A DNA stretch of 64,000 nucleotides from Stentor roeselii (lineage: Eukaryota > Ciliophora > Heterotrichea > Heterotrichida > Stentoridae), in contig RSEH01000197.1 of NCBI GenBank assembly GCA_006503475.1, positions 1-64,000 on the forward strand. The letters are read 5' to 3'. A program made the translations under genes and the position numbers. Shown piece after piece: positions 9,333-17,337 of this stretch. Each line of letters opens with the position of its first letter. The first letter of the stretch is position 1. A model generated the notes under the pieces. The model was not told where the DNA came from and made no database searches. It worked only from the letters and a program-made list of their open reading frames with translations.

Positions 9333-9932
9333 CTACTTTGCAGTGATAACAGAAATAAAATAATCCTCATCCTGATGCACATTTTCTATAGCTAAATAAT
9401 TTTCTTCTAGCAAATCAAGAAACCTTTGATAAACGACTCTACTTCTCATTTTATTACAAGCAAACGCCCGATTGCCAGGTTTCAACAATAGTTTTAATGT
9501 ACGAACAAGAGGTAAAAGTAATTCATTTATCCAAACACAATCAGCAAGTAGAACAACTTCGCAATCTATGAACCTTGGCTGGTACCAGTCAAGTTGTTGA
9601 ACTTCGAGATCTACTTCATTCATCGAAGCATTTTTTGCTGTAACCTGGATCACTTCAGGCAAGTCAGTCGCTAAAACATTGCGAAAGCCAGCAACTTTAA
9701 GAGAAACACTTAAAACTCCGATTCCACAACCGAGTTCAACAATATTCTTACCTTTATCAAGTTCGTTCTTTAAAAAGTACCCCATCAAGATAACAGCAGC
9801 ATCCCAAAACGATCCTCCAGTTCCAGAAACACTCTGATCCTACTTAAATCGAACAGTGCAAAAGTGAACTTTTCTGCCATTCACAAGAATCCCATTCGAA
9901 ATATCGAATCTAGGTCCTTCAATAGCAAGCAT
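9333..9932 (-). CDS. METTL21-like protein methyltransferase (one 15-nt intron)
   Basis: Exon 1 is 9855-9932 and exon 2 is 9333-9839. The intron at 9840-9854 reads GTTCGATTTAAGTAG on the coding strand. Removing it joins a 26-codon first exon to the rest and restores a continuous 194-residue protein. The joined protein has the family's N-terminal GTGGSFWDAAVIL segment, the SAM-binding motif I VELGCGIGVLS and an acidic motif ATDLPEV. The DxxY-type motif of Lys methyltransferases is not obvious: LLADCVWINELL occupies the place of the usual [DE]xxY. It probably methylates a protein side chain. The start lies only 9 bp after the PIGW stop on the same strand. Confidence 0.82.
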
Positions 9933-9941
9933 ATTTAACTA

Positions 9942-11243
9942 CTACCACTTTTTTACCCTAATTTTAAAGACTTTCAATGTCCAAAGAATCGACAAAACTA
10001 TCAGCTGATAAAGAACTACAACTAAAAAACCTGTCAGGTCTGATGCGAAGATTGTTTGCATTGACAAGTTTACTATTCCTGTTGCAAGATTGCTTATCAT
10101 GAAGTATGGAAGCTGGTTGAAGTTTATTGAATCTAAAACTTCGTTTGTTATTGGAAGGAGAGATGAACGTTCAACTAGCCAGAGACTTAAAAGGCTGAAA
10201 AGGTTGTGGCCAACGACCCAGAATACGTAGCTGAGGTTTGTCTGAATAGAAATTACTAGTCTTCTACTTTCCCCTCCAATCAAATAACTAATAAAAACAA
10301 AAAAACCCGTAAACCCAGCAAGTCTCTTACCTTCCTTTCCAGGCACTAAAACAAACCTTTTCAACCCAACGCCAATCTGATAAATACAAAAAAACCCAAC
10401 ACACCCACAAATCCCTTCTCTATTCATACTAAAGAACCCATCTCTAGGAGCACTAAGTATAAACTCTTCAAGTCCATAAAAAAGACATCCCTGATACAAT
10501 ACCATTACCAAAACCGAAAATCCCAAAGAACTAAATCCATCCAAATCCAAAACAGCTGACAAAAGACTAACAAACCCAAGACTCATGAAAAAATTCCAAT
10601 GAACTCCATATTCCGACACATGTTCCTGATAATCAACAGAAGCATGGACCAAGAACTTGCCAATTCCAATCACCCACAAAGGAAGACCAGAAAGAACAGC
10701 CTGAGGAATTCTTTTTGATAAAGACTCTTTAGTCCTCGTGTGTCGAGCCACCAAAGCACTTGAAAATAAAACACTTCCTGTCCCGATGTCCATTAAACTC
10801 ACTCCTTTGTACTCAGTTTTCACGAATTTTCTTGGGTAGACTGGAAAGTCCACTGCTAGGATTGATACACATGTTGCAAGAAGAAGGAGACTACGGTAAA
10901 TTGATATGAAATAGTAACGAGAATCATTTGATTCTAAGTATGTCGCAGATCGCTTGTTTTTTAAAGGGTTTATTAAAGAGTTTCTTTTGAAGAGGATTAA
11001 AAGGGCTAGGATCAGGAACTTGTGAATTGAGTAGTCTGTCCAACATACACTTAAGACTACTGGAAGTACTAAGAGAATGAAGTTTATAAAGAAGTGAGAC
11101 TTTTGGAAGTAAAGAGTTGAGAATAGGATGGACAGCTGAGGAGGTCTTACTGGGAGAAAGGAGGTGATGAACGCGATGTCTTCTTTGGATGAACCTGAAA
11201 AACCTGTCACGAACTGTTCTTTGAGTTGTTTGTAAGAAGACAT
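9942..11243 (-). CDS. PIGW: GPI-inositol acyltransferase PIGW/GWT1
   Basis: This 433-residue polytopic protein has about 11-13 hydrophobic spans. It adds the acyl chain to the inositol of GlcN-PI during GPI-anchor synthesis in the ER membrane. Family landmarks are the N-terminal KEQFVTGFSGSS segment, LAVDFPVYPRKFVKTE, SLMDIGTGSV and EYGVHWNFF, all typical of GWT1/PIGW. The start codon lies inside one copy of a 32-bp micro-duplication. The upstream copy contributes an ATG that opens an 8-residue upstream frame (11252-11278). Within the gene the G/C strand bias switches abruptly near 10256 and again near 10790. GPI-anchored surface proteins are abundant in ciliates. Confidence 0.92.
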   Translation of the reverse strand: MSSYKQLKEQFVTGFSGSSKEDIAFITSFLPVRPPQLSILFSTLYFQKSHFFINFILLVLPVVLSVCWTDYSIHKFLILALLILFKRNSLINPLKNKRSATYLESNDSRYYFISIYRSLLLLATCVSILAVDFPVYPRKFVKTEYKGVSLMDIGTGSVLFSSALVARHTRTKESLSKRIPQAVLSGLPLWVIGIGKFLVHASVDYQEHVSEYGVHWNFFMSLGFVSLLSAVLDLDGFSSLGFSVLVMVLYQGCLFYGLEEFILSAPRDGFFSMNREGICGCVGFFCIYQIGVGLKRFVLVPGKEGKRLAGFTGFFVFISYLIGGESRRLVISIQTNLSYVFWVVGHNLFSLLSLWLVERSSLLPITNEVLDSINFNQLPYFMISNLATGIVNLSMQTIFASDLTGFLVVVLYQLIVLSILWTLKVFKIRVKKW

Positions 11244-11294
11244 TTATTAAGTTAATCAAGAAGTCTGTAAGAAGGCATTTATTAATTTAATCAA
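11228..11294. repeat. 32-bp direct micro-duplication at the PIGW start
   Basis: Two 32-bp copies (11228-11259 and 11263-11294) differ at three positions and are spaced by 35 bp. On the minus strand each carries an ATG followed by a similar start (MSSYK in PIGW; MPSYR in the upstream copy). The upstream copy terminates after eight residues. Its far end also contains the stop codon of the F-box-like gene (11291-11293). Confidence 0.85.
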
Positions 11295-12352
11295 TCAGCC
11301 ACTTCCATTCCTATGAACACGCAGTATTCCATATCGAAGTTCGCCTGAAAAGAGTCAAGGCCCCAGTCAACTCTTCTATCATCAATATCAATCATCTTTA
11401 AATTAACAGTTCTCAATAGATGGGCTTGTGTGAGTTGATATTCTATATGATTAAACCCACAGTGTTTAAAATGAACCCAAATAACAGGATAAACCCCCTG
11501 TTGCCTCTCATATTCAACTAGCTGAAAGTCTTGATTATCACTCACCGCCCTGACATTTCCCAAGAACCTTGCTTCATCAATGCTGCAAACATCATCAAAT
11601 TTTTTAAAATCACTGAAGATGAAATGCTCATCTTTTTCACATCCGATGATCATCAAAAACTTGGCTGGTCCAGTATAAGCGAAAGGCCTGGCAAGAGCGA
11701 TTTTCGTAACAATTGCTTTATTTAAACAGGGAACTTTAGGATATTCAACGATTGTTTTGATAGCATCAAATTCAGCAGGGAAAATAACCGGATCATGGTA
11801 ATAATTATGAAAATGATCAAATGTTTCGATATTCAGAGGGTCTATCGTCAGGCATTTGACTTTGTTAAAGTGTATGATTGCGTATTTTTCCGGAAGTTGC
11901 CCTGAGAACAGTATTGTGTACAAGTCGTTGTTAAATGACTCGAAAAAGTTATCTGAACTTTTATATCCTCCTTTAAAGTATGCTAAACAGTTCAGATTCT
12001 TTTTCAGCGCAAATGGAAACTCGAGGGAGTAATAAGAAGAATAGGGAGTCGGGGTGTATTCCCATAAGTTTTTGTAGGAGTTGAAGAACTCCTGGTTGCT
12101 GCATCCACCGTCTGTCTTCCAAGCGGCGAAGTTTAGGATTTGGTTTTTTTGGGTATTTTGGTGGATTTTCAGGAAGTGTTCTTTTGGGATTGATGTCGGA
12201 AGGTTATATTTAACTTTTAGATAGTAGAGGATACTGTTTTCTTCGTTTAGCAGAGAGAGCCAGTCTTTGCAGACTAAAAGGATTTCTGAGGTTATTTGTT
12301 GTATACTGAGGTATGTGCAGATATCCAGGATGTAAATATGATAGTCTTTCAT
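11291..12352 (-). CDS. F-box-like protein of unknown target
   Basis: The 353-residue protein begins with about 45 residues that resemble a divergent F-box (ILDICTYLSIQQITSEILLVCKDW), the SKP1-binding module of SCF ubiquitin ligases. The rest lacks recognisable repeats and looks like a compact alpha/beta domain with aromatic residues. It contains WEYTPTPYSS, which recalls SMI1/KNR4-type SUKH folds often seen after F-boxes in protists, but this is a loose resemblance. It ends with TGA. The product name is an inference from the N-terminus only. Confidence 0.6.
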   Translation of the reverse strand: MKDYHIYILDICTYLSIQQITSEILLVCKDWLSLLNEENSILYYLKVKYNLPTSIPKEHFLKIHQNTQKNQILNFAAWKTDGGCSNQEFFNSYKNLWEYTPTPYSSYYSLEFPFALKKNLNCLAYFKGGYKSSDNFFESFNNDLYTILFSGQLPEKYAIIHFNKVKCLTIDPLNIETFDHFHNYYHDPVIFPAEFDAIKTIVEYPKVPCLNKAIVTKIALARPFAYTGPAKFLMIIGCEKDEHFIFSDFKKFDDVCSIDEARFLGNVRAVSDNQDFQLVEYERQQGVYPVIWVHFKHCGFNHIEYQLTQAHLLRTVNLKMIDIDDRRVDWGLDSFQANFDMEYCVFIGMEVAD

Positions 12353-12930
12353 TGTATTAAATATAACATCTTAGTTTCTATATTTTTGTAATAATCATAA
12401 ATTCGTAAATAACTCCTTATATCAAGTGAACCTTATCATTTAAGTGAATCTACAATAATATAAGATCAATCATTTTTTACTGAAATCTATTTTTGCATAT
12501 TATATCATTGAGATAACGTATAAATAAGGCTCATGCATATCATAAATTGTTTCAAATATCAGTTTTTAATACATTTTCGATAAAAATATACGAATTTATA
12601 AAATCTTACCCCATATCATCCTGATTAAATCTTCTATATGATATAATTTTTTAATCATTACTTCTATCGATCATCTCTAATTTTAGAGATAATTGTGAAA
12701 TCCCATAATCTTATTTGAAACAAAACTTGCTGTTTTTTAATTAGGATAATATATAAATCTTAAGTAAATCCCAGACATTAAATTGTATTCAAATATTCCT
12801 CAGTTACATAAATTTAAAATCCTAAAATTCAATCCCTCTATTTAAAATCATAAATTGATTGAAATTCCAAATTCAATCCTAATATCTTCCTAAAAATCCA
12901 ATCTCCAAATACAGCTATAAACACTACCAT
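12353..12930. other. Intergenic region, no gene seen
   Basis: Very AT-rich, with runs such as AATATAAGATC and CATATCAT, lying upstream of the F-box-like gene and downstream of the next minus-strand gene. No open frame, RNA gene or repeat stands out. Confidence 0.5.
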
Positions 12931-13485
12931 TTAATTACTAATAATTTCCTCTCTATCAAATTCCCTCATCAATTTCTGCCAAGGAAGCAAGACTTCCTGA
13001 AACCTTCTTCCATGTTCAAAATCCGTCTCAGCAACACTCAAAGCAACACTATTAAAAGACGGAAGAACATTGGCAGCTGAGCAAATTCCTGGAGTTTTAG
13101 CTTCCGCCCTCCAATGAGGATTTTCCCAGTAATTTTCCCGGGGAGGGCTTTTTCCCCTTAAAATCGTTTGCTTTAAAGAAAATGTTCCAGGTTTCAAGTC
13201 GATTTTCTGATTGACTCCAGTAGTTCTTCCTCGAGAGGCTACACTTTTATTAGAAATGACTGAAGTTTGATGATTTGTTGGAGGTCTGCTCATTGTTTCA
13301 AATATTTTCTTCACGTATGAATTCGGACCTGGACTTTGAAGGTTTCTTTGAATTGGTTTCTTTGATGATGATTTTTCAGTGTTTTGAGTCTTGCTTGATG
13401 GCGACTGCTGGGTACTTGATGTTGGTCGCTTGCAGCTGGAACTTCGGAGGTATCTTGGTTTGGCTTCTGGACTGTTTCTATTCAT
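12931..13485 (-). CDS. Basic Ser/Pro-rich protein, unknown
   Basis: The 184-residue protein is rich in Ser, Pro, Lys and Arg and probably disordered in its first 90 residues (KRPTSSTQQSPSSK). Two short PG-type patches (SPGPNSYVKK and LKPGTFSLKQ) are vaguely like the SHIPPO/STPGR motifs of axonemal proteins. The C-terminus is more ordered and Trp-containing (LPWQKLMREFDREE). No family is recognised. A 15-nt GT-AG element spans the stop codon (12924-12938) and splicing it would add 27 residues, but it lacks the A at position 10 found in all other introns here, so I keep the simple stop. Confidence 0.6.
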   Translation of the reverse strand: MNRNSPEAKPRYLRSSSCKRPTSSTQQSPSSKTQNTEKSSSKKPIQRNLQSPGPNSYVKKIFETMSRPPTNHQTSVISNKSVASRGRTTGVNQKIDLKPGTFSLKQTILRGKSPPRENYWENPHWRAEAKTPGICSAANVLPSFNSVALSVAETDFEHGRRFQEVLLPWQKLMREFDREEIISN

Positions 13486-13819
13486 TTTTATTTTTCAAAT
13501 GGAGTTCGTGGCCTGGATTTTAATTGTTGTATAGGGTTAAAGGGGAAGGATTTTAGAGGATTTATTTGGATTGATAATTTTTTTTAGTTGTTGGAATTTT
13601 TTTATTAAAATTAGAAGTTTTTTTGAAGGAGTTTTTCATGTTTTATAGATAATAAGAACTGGGTTTAATATATGTTATAATCTATTATCAATTGAATATT
13701 TTGCATACTTTTTGCCACCCGCTACAAATAAACCCATCTATCATCCTTCAACAATCAATCCTTCTCCAAAACCATAAAATTTAATAACCTTCAAATATAC
13801 CTAATAACTTAAATCAAAC
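13486..13819. other. Intergenic region, no gene seen
   Basis: Flank between two minus-strand genes. It is G/T-rich on the plus strand near the upstream side of the basic protein gene and C/A-rich near the end of the LRR gene. No feature is recognisable. Confidence 0.5.
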
Positions 13820-15880
13820 TTATTTTTTCTTAGTCGCCTTTCTAGATTTTTTCTGTTCTTTCTGTCCTTCATTCACACCTTGTCCAACCTGGGCAGCTTT
13901 CAGGGTATTAAGTTCAATTTCCACCTTCATCATCTCTTCCCTAACAAGTCTAGTCTCTTCTTCCAAAGACGCCGTTTCTTTTTTCGTAGAATTAATTTTT
14001 TCCTGTAATTCCCTAATCATTTCCGGCATTTCATTTTCCAAGTCCCTATTTTCCGCTTCAAGATTTTCAATTTCCTTTTGAATCAAGTCCCTTTTACTAA
14101 CTTTCTCTTCATATTCCTGCTTCATTTCTTCAATGATTTTCTGATACTTGCTTTTCATAGCATCTAAGTCAGCTCTAGCCTTAGCGATTCTCGTTTCTTT
14201 ATCAGCGATCATTGCTTGTTCTTCTTGAATCTTCTGCCTTTCGTATTCTCTTTTTGACTTCTCATTTTCCCTAAGGACTTCGATTTGAGTCATGATGTCT
14301 TCTCGCATTTCTTTGACTTTGTCGACTTCTTGAATTTGCTTCTGAAGAAGTTCTTCGGCTTGTCCGAGTTTTTTTCTTTCGTATTCAAGTCGGTATTGTT
14401 CGTTTTTTAAACGGTTTGGTTCTGCGTTTTCTCTTTCTTTCCGGTTTCGGTCACAGATCTTCTTCACTCGGCTAATGCAACTGTGGCTTAGTCGGTTGCC
14501 TTTTAAAAGAACTTTGCAGAGGAAGTAGTTTTTGTCTAGACATTCCAGGATTAGGGTTTCGAGCTTTTCGGATATGAAGTTGTCTGAAAGGTTTAGAAAG
14601 TTTAAGTGCTTGTTTTCGATTATTGAGGTAAAAAATATCTCGACTCCTCGATCGCCGATACGGCAGGAACCTACGTTTAGGCTTTTTAACTTGCAGATGT
14701 TATCTGTGGCACTTAAGATCCCTGCAAAAACTATCAAGGCCTCATCACCAAGATAATTTTTACTAATATCCAAATTCTTGATTTTCGTCTGAGTTAAAAT
14801 CTGCGCAAGAGCCGAAGCTCCCATAGGTCCAATTTCATTGAAAGCAAGATTAAGCTCCCTAATAGTCCTATTCTCCTGCAAGACATTAACCAGATGTTGA
14901 ACTCCATCATCTCCTAAAATGTTCCCTTTCAAATTAAGTACAGCAAGTGTGGCATTCCTTCTAAGTCCCTTAGAAATAAACTCAGCTCCATTAGGCAGCA
15001 ATTCATTATACTCCAAAACAAGTTTTTTCAGTCTTCTCGACTGAGAAACCAATTTTTCCAGCATCTGACCCGCATCAGACGTGATATAATTCTTACTTAA
15101 ATCAAGAGTTTCCAACTTACTCGCATTTTTGATAATAAACGAGGCACCTTCAGTCCTAAGTTCATTTTCCGATACCTTCAAATGTTTCAGGGTGTTATTT
15201 TGCATTAAAACAATTCCAAAGCACTCTCCTCCAACAGCTCCGATATCATTATCTTCTAAAATCAAAGTGTCAAGTGACTGATTTTTAAGTAAAATCGCTG
15301 CAAGACTAGTGGCGCCTTGAAGACTCAAAGAATTTTTCCTCATACTTCCCTCATGAAGGCCGAGGTTGAGTACCTTTAAAGTTTTATGCTCGCCGATGAC
15401 ATCGACCAGGTGTTCGAGTCCTTCTCCAGAGATCATGTTAGAAGCGAGGTTCAAGTGTTGGATTTCAGTTGACTCTAAAATGTTTTTAATCGCGTGAACA
15501 CCGTAGTCCGATATCGAGTTATCAGCAAGGTTCAGCTTCGTCAGTCTTCGGCAGATTAAAGAGTTGGCCAAGGAAATGATTGAGTTGATTCCTAGTCTTA
15601 AAGAGTAAAGATTGATTACGTCTGTATTTTGGTCGTTTCTTTTTAGGATCTCTTCTCGGAAGGCTCTTGCACCTTCTGCGTCGAGACTTTCACCGGAATC
15701 ATGGCAACGCGCGTTGTACAACTCGGCGAAGAGGTCGTCCTCGAAGATGGAGAGGATTGGGTTTTTGTACTTGTAGGTCACTGATATTATGTTTCCTTGG
15801 TCGTCGTATTGAGCGATTTCTTCCTTTTCGAGCATTCCTTTGTTTTTTTTGATTCGCTGGCCTTCTGTTGCTTTTGGCAT
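13820..15880 (-). CDS. Leucine-rich-repeat plus coiled-coil protein
   Basis: The 686-residue protein has about twelve ribonuclease-inhibitor-type LRRs (residues 85-450; for example LTKLNLADNSISDYGVHAI and LETLDLSKNYITSDAG). A charged coiled coil (about 480-660) and a Lys-rich tail ending RKATKKK follow. RI-type LRR plus a C-terminal coiled coil is the layout of LRRC45-like centrosome proteins and of several axonemal scaffold proteins, so a basal-body or cortical role is possible. This is analogy, not a firm orthology. The plus-strand base composition switches from G-rich to C-rich near 14710 inside the repeats. Confidence 0.8.
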   Translation of the reverse strand: MPKATEGQRIKKNKGMLEKEEIAQYDDQGNIISVTYKYKNPILSIFEDDLFAELYNARCHDSGESLDAEGARAFREEILKRNDQNTDVINLYSLRLGINSIISLANSLICRRLTKLNLADNSISDYGVHAIKNILESTEIQHLNLASNMISGEGLEHLVDVIGEHKTLKVLNLGLHEGSMRKNSLSLQGATSLAAILLKNQSLDTLILEDNDIGAVGGECFGIVLMQNNTLKHLKVSENELRTEGASFIIKNASKLETLDLSKNYITSDAGQMLEKLVSQSRRLKKLVLEYNELLPNGAEFISKGLRRNATLAVLNLKGNILGDDGVQHLVNVLQENRTIRELNLAFNEIGPMGASALAQILTQTKIKNLDISKNYLGDEALIVFAGILSATDNICKLKSLNVGSCRIGDRGVEIFFTSIIENKHLNFLNLSDNFISEKLETLILECLDKNYFLCKVLLKGNRLSHSCISRVKKICDRNRKERENAEPNRLKNEQYRLEYERKKLGQAEELLQKQIQEVDKVKEMREDIMTQIEVLRENEKSKREYERQKIQEEQAMIADKETRIAKARADLDAMKSKYQKIIEEMKQEYEEKVSKRDLIQKEIENLEAENRDLENEMPEMIRELQEKINSTKKETASLEEETRLVREEMMKVEIELNTLKAAQVGQGVNEGQKEQKKSRKATKKK

Positions 15881-16013
15881 TTTTTTTAAATAGGTATGAA
15901 GGATCGGTGAGATGGAGTAATTGAATGGTTCTTTGGGGAGAGAGGGAGGTGAAAAGAATATTTGAATTGATTGATTTGGATTAAAGAGTTGTAATAAGAT
16001 TTACAATATAAAA

Positions 16014-16694
16014 ATGGTAGAAGTCGGAATGCCAGGCACTCATCAAGACCTGATGGGAATGGGAGTTGAAATGACCGGGGTAATCTTTATGTAGACATCA
16101 ATCATGGCTGTTACATTCAACGGAGGAGTAATATTTGGTGCTGATTCACGTACAACCCAAGGTTCCTACATCGCTTCAAGAATATCAGACAAGATCGAGC
16201 CAATCCATTCCCGTATTTTTTGCCTTCGTTCAGGAGTATCTTCACATACGCAAGCATTAGCGAAGTACATCCGTTCATATTTATCCCAATACTCAGTGAA
16301 TGAAAACCTAGAGTTTCCAGAAGTATCAGTGGCAGCAAGGATGTTCCAAATAATGAACTACTCAAACAAAGACTTCCTTCGTGCTTCAATAATAGTTGGA
16401 GGTTGGGACCCAGTAGGAGGCTATCAAGTCTTCGAACTGACCTTAGGGGGGAGCCTTGTTCCTTTGCCTTATGCGATTTCTGGGTCAGGCTCAGGGTACA
16501 TCTACGGATACTGCGATAGCAACTGGAAACCAGACATGACTGAAGAAGAAGCTGTCAATTTCGTCAAAAATTCACTCTCATTGGCCATGTCTAGAGATGG
16601 CAGCTCTGGAGGAATTATTCGATATACTGTTGTTAGACCTGATGGCATCTCAAGAAATTATGTTTCACAAAGCGAGCTTCCGTTTAGAGGTTAA
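16014..16694 (+). CDS. PSMB6: 20S proteasome subunit beta1 (one 15-nt intron)
   Basis: Exon 1 is 16014-16079, exon 2 is 16095-16694 and the intron is GTAATCTTTATGTAG at 16080-16094. The spliced 221-residue precursor has a 22-residue propeptide ending MTG, then the catalytic N-terminal Thr23 of the mature subunit (TSIMAVTFNGG). Asp and Lys residues of the N-terminal nucleophile site are visible (GADSRTT, ISDKIEP). The strings SGSGSGYIYGYCD and AMSRDGSSGG are diagnostic for beta1, the caspase-like subunit. Without the intron the frame begins at an ATG after the catalytic Thr, so the splice decides whether the enzyme is active. Its divergent neighbour is the LRR protein, 133 bp away. Confidence 0.96.
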
Positions 16695-16796
16695 TAGTTT
16701 AGATGTTTAGAGAATTTTAAAGGGTTTTTTAGTGATTTAAAATTTGATGTTTTTAGGATTTTTTGATATTTTTTGGGTTTTTGATGATTTGATATT

Positions 16797-17321
16797 ATGA
16801 AAAGTAAAAGTTTTGTTGAGTATGGAAAACTCCCTGGTATTGAAAATAGGTTCAGACCTGCTAGAAGTTCGGATAGAAAATCTGAAAGAATCACCTCGGG
16901 GACTAAGAAACCAAGAGCTTATAGTGAAATTGACAGGCAGTTTGAAATTGAAAGAAGCAATAAAATCTTAGCACAAAAGCTGATACATATCGCTAATCGC
17001 AAAAGCTCTTTTATCAATAATTCCATCTCTCTTAATCGGCATTTTAGAGTCCAGGAACGATTTCCAAGGTCTTTTAAGAATCACTCTTCAAGTGTTACTA
17101 AAGGAAAAACTGAAAAATCTTACCAAATTGAAAATAAAAAACGGGATAATCATGAAAATAGTCATCGAAAACATTTTCTTAAAGTTGGGGAACAATACCC
17201 GAAACTTCCTAGTCTTATTTCGAAAGGAATTAACTTGAATACCGTTTTGAAAAAACCTCAGATAATGAGAAAAGTGGAGACTGAGTTCACACTTGAAGAT
17301 GACTCCAGTGTAGATGACTAA
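16797..17321 (+). CDS. CFAP97-like small basic protein
   Basis: The 174-residue basic protein has a segment around residues 42-75 (EIDRQFEIERSNKILAQKLIHIANRKSS). This resembles the CFAP97/Hemingway core, in which an EIxRxNxxLLxKLxxI helix recurs in cilium-associated proteins. The remainder is Lys/Arg/Ser-rich, with an acidic C-terminus (EDDSSVDD). If the resemblance holds, it is a ciliary or basal-body protein. The assignment depends on a short helix and is tentative. It follows the proteasome gene by about 100 bp and ends 16 bp from the convergent coiled-coil gene. Confidence 0.6.
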   Translation: MKSKSFVEYGKLPGIENRFRPARSSDRKSERITSGTKKPRAYSEIDRQFEIERSNKILAQKLIHIANRKSSFINNSISLNRHFRVQERFPRSFKNHSSSVTKGKTEKSYQIENKKRDNHENSHRKHFLKVGEQYPKLPSLISKGINLNTVLKKPQIMRKVETEFTLEDDSSVDD

Positions 17322-17337
17322 TTCACTATTCTAATAA

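Noticed and set aside
12924-12938. GT-AG 15-mer spanning the stop of the basic protein gene at 12931-13485
   Set aside because: Splicing it would keep the frame open to 12838 and add residues, but it has T at position 10 and no Y-A-N-N-Y-A-G, unlike all other introns here, and the added residues do not resemble the protein.
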